Shown one piece after another: positions 1 through 6,172 of a stretch of DNA of 6,602 nt. Source of the DNA: JBDREF01 sp043820045 (GTDB lineage Bacteria; Planctomycetota; Phycisphaerae; Sedimentisphaerales; Anaerobacaceae); NCBI GenBank assembly GCA_043820045.1, contig JBDREF010000359.1, positions 1-6,602 on the forward strand. The letters are read 5' to 3'. The position numbers were made by a program, and so were the translations under genes. The notes beneath the pieces were generated by a model. It worked only from the letters and a program-made list of their open reading frames with translations. It ran no database searches and was not told the origin of the DNA. The first letter of the stretch is position 1. Each line of letters opens with the position of its first letter.

Positions 1-579
1 GTCAGTACCTACTATCCGAACTGGAACCATCAGCTTGAAGAGAAGTACATCGCCGATTACGAAATATCGATGAACGCGCGCGTCGGGTCTCTATCGCCCG
101 GTCAGAGGCAGAAGCTGGCGATACTGCTGGCGATAGGCTTCGAGCCGGAGCTGCTGATACTCGATGAGCCGGCCTCGACGCTCGACCCGGTAGCACGCAG
201 CCGGTTCCTGGACCTGTTGCTGCAGATCATCCAAAACGAGAACCGCACGATCATCATCTCATCGCACATTCTAAGCGACGTGGAAAAGATAATCGACCAC
301 GTGGTGATAATGAGAGCCGGGCGAATACTGCGCGATTGCAGTTTTGACGAGCTAAAGGAAGAATTCTGCCGTGTTCGCATCAGCGCACTGAGTGGAGAGT
401 TGCCGAGCAGTCTGCCTTACGCAAATATAATTACGCACCAGCGAAGCAACGGCCAGGCCTTAATAACCCTGAAGAACACTACGCGAGAGCAAATCGAACA
501 GACAGCGGAGCACATGAACTGCCAGGTCGAGATTCAGACGTTGCCGCTGGAAGAAATCTACAGATTAATCGTGAGCTGA
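1..579 (+). CDS. ABC transporter ATP-binding protein, 3' part (5' end outside window)
   Basis: This is the nucleotide-binding subunit of an ABC-2 type exporter; it would hydrolyse ATP on the inner face of the membrane to drive the permease encoded next. The frame is open from base 1, so the N-terminus with Walker A and the Q-loop lies upstream. 192 residues are visible. In order they show a YYPNWN segment (residues 4-9), typical of the YtrB-like ATPases often linked to GntR regulators, then the ABC signature LSPGQ (31-35), Walker B LLILDEP (51-57, Asp55/Glu56), the D-loop STLD (59-62) and the switch histidine in SSH (His89). The end, LPLEEIYRLIVS, is the usual C-terminal helix of this group. 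The transported substrate cannot be read from the sequence. A GntR-type regulator gene just upstream is a guess from family context and is not seen here. Confidence 0.93.
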   Translation, partial: VSTYYPNWNHQLEEKYIADYEISMNARVGSLSPGQRQKLAILLAIGFEPELLILDEPASTLDPVARSRFLDLLLQIIQNENRTIIISSHILSDVEKIIDHVVIMRAGRILRDCSFDELKEEFCRVRISALSGELPSSLPYANIITHQRSNGQALITLKNTTREQIEQTAEHMNCQVEIQTLPLEEIYRLIVS

Positions 580-619
580 GACGCGAGTGAGAGTGCACGT
601 GCAAATAGGACGGAAAGAG

Positions 620-2032
620 ATGAGCAATCTTACTGCCAACCTGAAGCATCTTTATCTCCACCGAAGCTTTTGGGTCATATATGCGATGTTGGGATGGTTG
701 GTTCTTGTGAGTGCAGCAGGGACTCTGGCCAAGGATTCAATGGAAGGGGGTGAATTCATTGGTCTTGTCGCAATACCATCCATGATGGGCTTCTTCACGA
801 CTTTACAACAGGTGGACGTGTTGTCCAAGCCTTTTTCGTACTGTTTGCCGGGACACAGAAAAGTGCCGAGGCACGTCATATTCTTCCTGGCAACTGTGAC
901 CAGTCTTCTGGGATCAGTCCTTTTCATCGCGTATCCCGATTTGCATCGCGGGCAGCAGGTGCTGGTGTTCTGTTCGGGATTTTTTGCCGGTGTGCTCCTC
1001 TTTTGGGTCGGGGTTATGTTTGCCTTCAATGTCAGGAGTTCTGCATCCTGTATAGGATTGCTGTTGCTCGTCTTCTTCGGCGGGGGATTCATTGACCTGC
1101 ACATAATCATGGAGCGTATCATTGTCGGACATCCGTTCGCTGTCATATTGTCAAGTGTTCTTGGTAGCCTGGCAGCATGGCGATTGCTGGGCGATCCAAA
1201 CCGGGCTCGGCGGCATTGCGGCGTGCCAATATTGCCGGCTATCGACGCGTGGAATCGGAAAAAGGCGCAAAGGTACTCACAAGCCCGCGCCGAGGCTGTG
1301 AATAAAAAACTTAAAGGACATCCGAGTCCATGTGTAGAGGAGTTCTTCCTGGCCCGGATAAACAGGTGCAGCTACGGGGGCCCGGGACGATACATTTGGG
1401 GCGGACTATACACCACCTTTGGGATGGCCCTCTCTCAGTGGAAGGCATGTCTGTTAGGCTTGCTCATGGCGTTGTCGGTAGTGCTCTTCTTCAGCTATAT
1501 AAGCCCTGGCGCAACGACCGTATTCTTCTGTCTCGCAGGGGCGGCGACGGCCGTACTCGTGAGATTACCGGTATATGGGAGCATCCCGGCTCCCCTGGGA
1601 AGATGTGAGAGATTCGCAGCCGCAATTGTCGTAGCTGCCATAATTGCGCTGTTGACTGTCGCGGCGATGGCCATCGTGTCGGTCCTGTCTATAACATTAG
1701 AGCCATTCATGCCGCTCGTCAGACTGCAAGGCAGTACTTACACGTTTCATCCGGCGAATGTCCGACACGTGTTTCTTCCTTTGACAATAGTCCCCATTGT
1801 CTTTGCCCTTGGGTTCTGTTTCCATAGAGGACGGCTCTCCGCCGGTTCATCGACTATTCTTCTACTCGCGATGCCGGTCTTGATGGCAATGCCTTGGCTT
1901 ATGGCGATTGTTGCTATAACCAGGCCAATCTTTCTTGTGGCAATATTGGTCGTGAGCTGGCTGATATTTGTCGTGGCGTTGCGGTACTTCTGCATGAGGC
2001 GGTCGCTGGTCGGGCAGAGCCGGACTTATTGA
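620..2032 (+). CDS. ABC-2 type transporter permease-like integral membrane protein
   Basis: This is a polytopic inner-membrane protein and the probable permease partner of the ATPase ending 40 bp upstream. I chose ATG 620 (470 residues) because AGGA and GGAAAGAG lie directly before it and the protein then begins with a short amphipathic stretch leading into the first membrane helix. A GTG at 587 would add 11 residues but has a weak ribosome site. Hydrophobic segments fall at about residues 17-37, 46-66, 85-105, 114-134, 142-160, 170-190, then 274-294, 298-314, 331-357, 384-401, 411-430 and 436-456. This gives two six-helix halves separated by a basic, probably cytosolic linker (about 191-273). 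A KPFSYCLPGHRK segment (70-81) follows helix 2. No extracellular domain or signal peptide is seen. The family assignment rests on context and topology more than on sequence motifs, and the substrate is unknown. Confidence 0.8.
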   Translation: MSNLTANLKHLYLHRSFWVIYAMLGWLVLVSAAGTLAKDSMEGGEFIGLVAIPSMMGFFTTLQQVDVLSKPFSYCLPGHRKVPRHVIFFLATVTSLLGSVLFIAYPDLHRGQQVLVFCSGFFAGVLLFWVGVMFAFNVRSSASCIGLLLLVFFGGGFIDLHIIMERIIVGHPFAVILSSVLGSLAAWRLLGDPNRARRHCGVPILPAIDAWNRKKAQRYSQARAEAVNKKLKGHPSPCVEEFFLARINRCSYGGPGRYIWGGLYTTFGMALSQWKACLLGLLMALSVVLFFSYISPGATTVFFCLAGAATAVLVRLPVYGSIPAPLGRCERFAAAIVVAAIIALLTVAAMAIVSVLSITLEPFMPLVRLQGSTYTFHPANVRHVFLPLTIVPIVFALGFCFHRGRLSAGSSTILLLAMPVLMAMPWLMAIVAITRPIFLVAILVVSWLIFVVALRYFCMRRSLVGQSRTY

Positions 2033-2039
2033 TAGATTG

Positions 2040-2068
2040 TTGACCTATGCTTGCGAAAGGTTTAGAAT
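2040..2068 (+). promoter_or_regulatory. Predicted sigma70-type promoter for the Minf_1886/glycosidase-like unit
   Basis: The -35 box TTGACC (2040-2045) and the -10 box TAGAAT (2063-2068) are separated by exactly 17 bp, and each differs from consensus at one base. Transcription would start near 2075, about 70 nt before the next gene. The -35 begins 8 bp after the permease stop, so the following genes need not depend on read-through from the ABC genes. No operator-like palindrome is evident. Confidence 0.6.
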
Positions 2069-2145
2069 GTGACCGTCGATCCGAAGAGCTGTTTCCTGCT
2101 TTGGGTAGTGGTCAAAGGTGAACAAGAGATTGGTTGAGCCCAGCA

Positions 2146-2499
2146 ATGAAAAAGAATCTTGAACAGATTGCCGGGGAAGACGGGCGCTTTAGTGCCCCGG
2201 CGATCCGGTTTGTTTATGAGGGGCTCGGCTATACGGCCAAGAACGTCGCCACGGAGCCCAAACATGTCAGCGGGCAGACGCTCTGCGAGGGACTGAAGAA
2301 ACTGGCCCTGGAAAAATGGGGCAGATTGGCGCCGCTGGTCCTTAATACATGGGGCGTCGAGACCACCCGTGATTTCGGGGAAATCGTCTATCTAATGATA
2401 AAGCACCAGTGGATGAGCGCCCAGCCCAACGATGCGATAGAGGACTTCGACGACGTTTACGATTTCAAAACCGTCTTCAAAGAGCAATTCGAATTCTAA
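2146..2499 (+). CDS. Minf_1886 family protein (TIGR04138-like), function unknown
   Basis: This is a small soluble protein of 117 residues with no signal peptide or membrane segment. I recognise it as the Minf_1886 family, a conserved uncharacterised family of planctomycetes and verrucomicrobia. The diagnostic run is HVSGQTLCEGLKKLALE, then WGRLAPLVLNTWGV, then the RDFGEIVY block and an acidic tail DFDDVYDF ending in FKEQFEF. Length and motif order match what I remember of the family, so it looks intact. Its role is not known to me. ATG 2146 was chosen because family members start close to the LEQ...DGR block. An in-frame TTG at 2134 would add four residues and lies 4 nt after AAGAGA (2124-2129), so it remains possible. 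A strong promoter precedes the gene, and the next gene's ribosome site overlaps its stop codon, so co-expression is likely. Confidence 0.85.
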   Translation: MKKNLEQIAGEDGRFSAPAIRFVYEGLGYTAKNVATEPKHVSGQTLCEGLKKLALEKWGRLAPLVLNTWGVETTRDFGEIVYLMIKHQWMSAQPNDAIEDFDDVYDFKTVFKEQFEF

Positions 2500-2505
2500 A
2501 GGATT
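2498..2505 (+). promoter_or_regulatory. Ribosome binding site of the glycosidase-like gene, overlapping the upstream stop
   Basis: AAAGGATT starts inside the TAA stop codon (2497-2499) of the Minf_1886 gene. AGG lies 13 nt before ATG 2516, slightly long. The overlap suggests that ribosomes finishing the first gene could help start the second. Confidence 0.5.
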
Positions 2506-2515
2506 CCAGATAGCT

Positions 2516-4678
2516 ATGTTCAGACAAACAGCACAAATATGTGTCCTCTTTGTGATTGTCTGCATTGCGGCGGTACCAAGCAGCGCCGCCCGCAAAGTAA
2601 CCATCGCCTACGATGAAGACAATCCCATGATGGCCTTCGCAGTCGGAGACATCAGTAAGGCCCTGCAGCAGTTCGGATACGAAACAGGCCAAACGGATGC
2701 TGACCTGCATATCGCATTCGAACGCTTCGAGCCGGGCATGGGACCGCAGTCATTCCGCATACAAAAGGAAGGCGACCGGGGAATCCGGATCATATACGGG
2801 GACTCCCTCGGCGCCATGTACGGCGGTCTGGAATTAGCGGAAATGATCACCTTAGGCGGCGGACTCGACGCCGTACAGGAGATAACGCGCAAGCCGTACG
2901 TGCTGCGACGCGGGCTGAAGTTCAACATCCCCTTCGACGGGCGCACGCCGAGCTATGACGATACCGGCACCGCCGCCCAGGAGAACATTGTCGTAATGTG
3001 GGATTTCGAATTCTGGCGGAACTTCATCGATACGATGGCTCGGAATCGTTACAACGTGCTGTCGCTGTGGACGACGCACCCATATCCAGGCATTGTGAAG
3101 CTCCCCAAATATCCGGGCGTCAATTTCGACAATGTGGGACGTGTCACGCAGCCGGTCACGCCCCGGACAGACAATCACTGGCAGCACTTCGACGTGATGG
3201 ACCCGGCGAATCACAGAATCGTCAAGGAGATTTCCCTCGATGAAAAGATTGACTACTGGACGCGCGTTTTCGATTACGCCAAGGACCGCGGCATTGAAAT
3301 CTATATGTTCCACTGGAACATCTTTCTGTGGAACGCCGTGGGCAAGTACGGCATAACCTACGACCAGGACAACCTCGAAACCATCGAGTACATGCGCTAC
3401 GCCATCTGCGAATTCCTGAAGACCTATCCGCAAATAGACGGCATCGGCGTCAGCGCAGGCGAGCACGTTGACCGCAGTAAAGAATGGAAAATCGGCATCG
3501 AAGACTGGCTCTACCGCACGTACGGCCTGGCAGTATTAGACACACTCAGGCAGAATCCTAATCGCAAACTGCGCTTTATTTTCCGCCACCTGTGGTCCGA
3601 CCTTTCAAAGAGCGCGGCCGCCTTCGAGGGCTACGAAGTCCCGTTCGAGACGTCGCATAAATATGCACGCGCTCGTCTGTATTCTACGACCTCATCGCCG
3701 TATCTGGATTTCGAGTATCGCCGTCTTCTGAAAGAGACACAGGTCCCCTGCTGGCTGAACCTCCGTAATGATGATCTATTCGTATACCGCTGGGGCAATC
3801 CGGAATACACTCGTGAATTTCTGCAGAATATCCCGCGGGATGTGATGAAGTGGGATGCAGGTTTCTACATGGGGCCGGACAGCTACGTCTGGGGCAGGGA
3901 GTTCATCGCTAAAGACCCGGCCCTCGCCGGCCAGTGGGAGGTGGATAAGCACTGGTATCGCTTCATGCTCTGGGGCCGTCTCGGTTATGATGTCACGCTT
4001 ACCCGCGACTACTTCCAGAAGCGTTTGAAAAATCATTTCCGCAATGCCGATGCGACGCTTCTGTACGATACATGGGCGGAATCTTCTAAAATAATTTCAT
4101 GGATCGACCGGTTCTTCTTCCGGGTCAACGACCTGCAATTCGCGCCCGAAGGCTGTATGTCCAATTCCGGATTCCTGACGATCGATGAATCCTTCTTCAG
4201 CTATCCCCCGCTGCAGGGTTCGGGAATTCTCTCGGTGCAGGAATATGCAGAGGCACTTATTAAGGGCCGGCCCTTCAACGGTATTACCCCTATGGAAGTA
4301 GCCGAGAACCTTGACCGGCTGGCAGAAGAGAGCCTCACCGGCGTAAAGATGCTCAGATACAAGTCCAATCCCGGCAAAGAGCTGGCCTCCACATTGAAGG
4401 ACATGGAATCCATGGCTTACCTCGGCCGTTACTATGCCGACAAAATCCGCGGCGCCGCGGACTTAGCCGTTTACCGTGCAGACAACAACCGCAGTGAGCA
4501 TCATCGGCGGGCCGTCGAGCATCTGAGCGATGCCGTGGCCGAGTGGGAGGCCTACGCGCGAATAGCCACTTACCAATACAAGACTCAACTCCTGTCCAGA
4601 ACCTACTATCTGGACTGGTGGAAGCTGTTTGAGGACGTCAAGAAAGAGGTTGAAACCGTGAGAAACGAAGTGAATTAG
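2516..4678 (+). CDS. Exported glycoside hydrolase-like TIM-barrel protein (alpha-glucuronidase-like, family unassigned)
   Basis: This is a 720-residue exported protein, probably a glycosidase acting on plant or algal polysaccharide in the periplasm or outside the cell. The N-terminus has a Sec signal peptide: hydrophobic core about residues 7-20 and a PSSAA cleavage site, cut after Ala24 or Ala25. Residues about 26-125 look like the small alpha/beta domain that precedes the barrel in GH20, GH67 and GH115 enzymes, with the hallmark GDSLGAMYGGLELAE (95-109). The barrel follows from RRGLKFNIPF (131-140), with WTTHPYPG (185-192), MFHWNIF (264-270), GIGVSAGEH with Glu316, NLRNDD (415-420), RWGNPEY (425-431) and FYMGPDSYVWGREF (450-463). 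A helical C-terminal region (about 620-720) follows. Glu316 and Asp419/Asp420 are candidate active-site acids by position only. I recall similar sequences annotated as alpha-glucuronidase N-terminal or carbohydrate-binding family 6 proteins, with no proven activity known to me. Its expression is probably tied to the upstream Minf_1886 gene. Confidence 0.8.
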   Translation: MFRQTAQICVLFVIVCIAAVPSSAARKVTIAYDEDNPMMAFAVGDISKALQQFGYETGQTDADLHIAFERFEPGMGPQSFRIQKEGDRGIRIIYGDSLGAMYGGLELAEMITLGGGLDAVQEITRKPYVLRRGLKFNIPFDGRTPSYDDTGTAAQENIVVMWDFEFWRNFIDTMARNRYNVLSLWTTHPYPGIVKLPKYPGVNFDNVGRVTQPVTPRTDNHWQHFDVMDPANHRIVKEISLDEKIDYWTRVFDYAKDRGIEIYMFHWNIFLWNAVGKYGITYDQDNLETIEYMRYAICEFLKTYPQIDGIGVSAGEHVDRSKEWKIGIEDWLYRTYGLAVLDTLRQNPNRKLRFIFRHLWSDLSKSAAAFEGYEVPFETSHKYARARLYSTTSSPYLDFEYRRLLKETQVPCWLNLRNDDLFVYRWGNPEYTREFLQNIPRDVMKWDAGFYMGPDSYVWGREFIAKDPALAGQWEVDKHWYRFMLWGRLGYDVTLTRDYFQKRLKNHFRNADATLLYDTWAESSKIISWIDRFFFRVNDLQFAPEGCMSNSGFLTIDESFFSYPPLQGSGILSVQEYAEALIKGRPFNGITPMEVAENLDRLAEESLTGVKMLRYKSNPGKELASTLKDMESMAYLGRYYADKIRGAADLAVYRADNNRSEHHRRAVEHLSDAVAEWEAYARIATYQYKTQLLSRTYYLDWWKLFEDVKKEVETVRNEVN

Positions 4679-4687
4679 ATAAATTCG

Positions 4688-5179
4688 CTACGCTAACTCA
4701 AGCGTGTAAGCCTGGTCGCATCTGCTTGAGAGGTGGTCAGGCACGTATTCCACAAAGCCGTAGTTCTTGTACAAAGCAATCGCCTCTTTCAGGACCGAGG
4801 CGGTCTCCAGGACAATTTTTGTGAATCCCAATCGTCGTGCCTGCGACAAGGCGCTTTCCATTAAGAACCTGCCCAAACCCTTGCCACGACACGCCTTGTG
4901 CAGATACATTTTGCGAAGCTCGCACATTTGCCCGTCGAGCCGATAGAGGCCGTAGGCTCCGACTATCGAACCATCATCTTCTTCCAGCACGAAAAACACG
5001 CCGCCGCTTTTGAAATAAGACGATTCGATATCCTTGATGTCGGCGTCCGTAACTTCAGGGTCCGGCTTTAAGCCATATTCGGCCAGAACACCGTAAACCA
5101 GAGCCGTGACTTTCTCGCAGTCTCCATTATTCGCAACCCTCAGTCTTGGCCACGAGTTTTTTTCTATTTCTCTGGGCAT
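4688..5179 (-). CDS. GNAT family N-acetyltransferase
   Basis: This is a cytosolic acyl-CoA-dependent acetyltransferase of 163 residues, the normal length for a single GNAT domain. The acetyl-CoA pyrophosphate-binding motif A is clear: beta-strand CELRKMYLH (86-94), then RGKGLG (98-103) matching the (Q/R)xxGx(G/A) rule, followed by the helix RFLMESALSQARRLGF. Motif B is represented by ALYKNYGFVEY (135-145). The acceptor substrate cannot be deduced; it could be an amino acid, another small amine or a protein. The ATG start lies inside the end of the DapF-like gene, which it overlaps by 16 bp in another frame. A GAGGA ribosome site (5192-5196) sits 12-13 nt upstream within that gene, so the two are almost certainly one operon and perhaps translationally coupled. 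The gene ends 9 bp from the convergent glycosidase-like gene. Confidence 0.9.
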   Translation of the reverse strand: MPREIEKNSWPRLRVANNGDCEKVTALVYGVLAEYGLKPDPEVTDADIKDIESSYFKSGGVFFVLEEDDGSIVGAYGLYRLDGQMCELRKMYLHKACRGKGLGRFLMESALSQARRLGFTKIVLETASVLKEAIALYKNYGFVEYVPDHLSSRCDQAYTLELA

Positions 5180-6030
5180 CCGGAAATCTTTTCCTCCAAG
5201 TCAGGATGGAAACGGCCTTCAAAGATTCCCTCGACCGGGCCGGTCATAAGAATTTCTTCTTGTGCGCCAATTTCAACCGACAAGCTCCCGCCCGGCATTT
5301 TAACTTCTATCTCTCCGTCCACCATCCCTAATTTATGTGCCGCCGCTGCGGCTGCGCAGGAACTGCTGCCGGACGCCAACGTATATCCGGCGCCTCGTTC
5401 CCATATTCTTATCTCAATATTTGCCCTGTCTATGACTCGCAGGAGCTGCATGTTTATTCTGTTCGGGAAACTTGCATGATTCTCTACGTAAGGCCCTAAC
5501 TTCCTCGCCATTTGCTCGCTGACATCTTCCACAGGAATTACGCAGTGCGGATTGCCGATGGATAGACACGTAACTTTGTACTTTGCTCCATTTATTTCCA
5601 GCTCTTCGTTCACGACTTCTCTCTGGCTGCCAGTTACGGGTATCTCGGTGCTCAGGAAGGTAACCTTGCCCATGTTGATTGTTATCAGATTCGCCGCTTC
5701 ATCTTGTATTTGTACTTCGACGTCTCCACCTAACGTGCTGATAGTGAAACTCTTGCTACCAACGTATCCGTTTTCAAAGAGGTATTTGGCGAATATTCTC
5801 AACCCGTTGCCGCTCTTCTCGGCCTCGCTGCCGTCAGGATTAAAAATCCTCACTCTCAAATCGCCCCCGCTATCGAGTGGGCCGTATAGAATCCCATCGG
5901 CTCCGACCCCGAAGTTCCTGTCGCAAATCAAACGAATCGCATCCGGCGTCAGATCAACATCGTGAACGCATGGGTCAATGACGAGATAGTCATTTCCCAG
6001 CCCATGATATTTTCTAAAATGCGCAGTCAT
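5164..6030 (-). CDS. dapF: Diaminopimelate epimerase (DapF) homologue with both catalytic Cys replaced by Ser
   Basis: DapF converts LL- to meso-diaminopimelate for peptidoglycan and lysine synthesis in the cytosol, using two cysteines as acid and base. This 288-residue protein has the normal length and fold markers: YHGLGNDYLVID (8-19), FGVGADG (40-46), FNPDGSEAE (63-71), GNG (74-76), IGNPHC (158-163), FPNRIN (188-193), WERGAG (210-215) and TGPVEGIFEG near the end. The first catalytic cysteine, normally CGNG, is Ser73 (codon AGC, bases 5812-5814). The second, normally ACGTG, is Ser220 in ASGSSS (codon TCC, bases 5371-5373). Cys163 and Cys225 are present but at other positions. The residues expected to hold the substrate (N13, N64, N160, E211, R212) remain. 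It may be a weak epimerase, or an isomerase or dehydratase-like enzyme with another substrate. The symbol reflects homology, not proven activity. It has its own promoter and overlaps the GNAT gene downstream. Confidence 0.88.
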   Translation of the reverse strand: MTAHFRKYHGLGNDYLVIDPCVHDVDLTPDAIRLICDRNFGVGADGILYGPLDSGGDLRVRIFNPDGSEAEKSGNGLRIFAKYLFENGYVGSKSFTISTLGGDVEVQIQDEAANLITINMGKVTFLSTEIPVTGSQREVVNEELEINGAKYKVTCLSIGNPHCVIPVEDVSEQMARKLGPYVENHASFPNRINMQLLRVIDRANIEIRIWERGAGYTLASGSSSCAAAAAAHKLGMVDGEIEVKMPGGSLSVEIGAQEEILMTGPVEGIFEGRFHPDLEEKISGCPEK

Positions 6031-6044
6031 AATTTTGGTTCAGA

Positions 6045-6075
6045 ATTATCTACCGCCGTCCGCCCCGGCAGTCAA
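6045..6075 (-). promoter_or_regulatory. Predicted sigma70-type promoter for the dapF-like/GNAT operon
   Basis: Read on the minus strand, TTGACT (6075-6070) is followed by either TAGATA after 17 bp (6052-6047) or GATAAT after 19 bp (6050-6045); the latter is closer to the -10 consensus but has a long spacer. The spacer is very G-rich. Only 14 nt separate the -10 end from the ATG at 6030, giving a leader of about 8 nt, and no Shine-Dalgarno sequence is visible in that gap. Confidence 0.5.
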
Positions 6076-6092
6076 GCCGCTTGTTCGAAAAG

Positions 6093-6131
6093 CGCAAAAC
6101 AAAATCCCCCGAAATAGACAATCGGGGGATT
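6093..6131 (-). terminator. Intrinsic terminator of the metallopeptidase gene
   Basis: A perfect 10-bp inverted repeat AATCCCCCGA / TCGGGGGATT (6103-6112 and 6122-6131) encloses a 9-nt loop. On the minus strand the stem runs into TTTTGTTTTG (6104 down to 6095), a typical U-rich tail. On the plus strand no T-run follows, so it works in one direction. It lies 41 nt beyond the peptidase stop and about 20 nt before the -35 box of the next operon, separating the two units. Confidence 0.85.
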
Positions 6132-6172
6132 GAACTCCGGCCTATCCTGAACGATTGATCTGTTCGAGAGAG

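Noticed and set aside
587..619. Permease start at GTG 587
   Set aside because: It has a weak ribosome site and adds a polar 11-residue extension; ATG 620 follows AGGA and GGAAAGAG and gives a conventional N-terminus. Not fully excluded.
2070..2114. TGACC / GGTCA inverted repeat between the promoter and the Minf_1886 gene
   Set aside because: It is a 5-bp match 34 nt apart, expected by chance; no riboswitch or operator pattern accompanies it.
2852..3466. Long minus-strand reading frame inside the glycosidase-like gene
   Set aside because: It is antisense to a well-supported protein with conserved motifs, has no recognisable domain, and fits codon-bias shadowing.
4697..4730. Inverted repeat CTCAAGC / GCTTGAG with a 20-nt loop inside the end of the GNAT gene
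   Set aside because: The stem is only 7 bp, the loop is long and no T-run follows on either strand, so it is not convincing as a terminator.
5552..5965. Plus-strand reading frame opposite the dapF-like gene
   Set aside because: It is low-complexity, Ser/Pro/Leu-rich translation antisense to clear DapF motifs, with no family resemblance.
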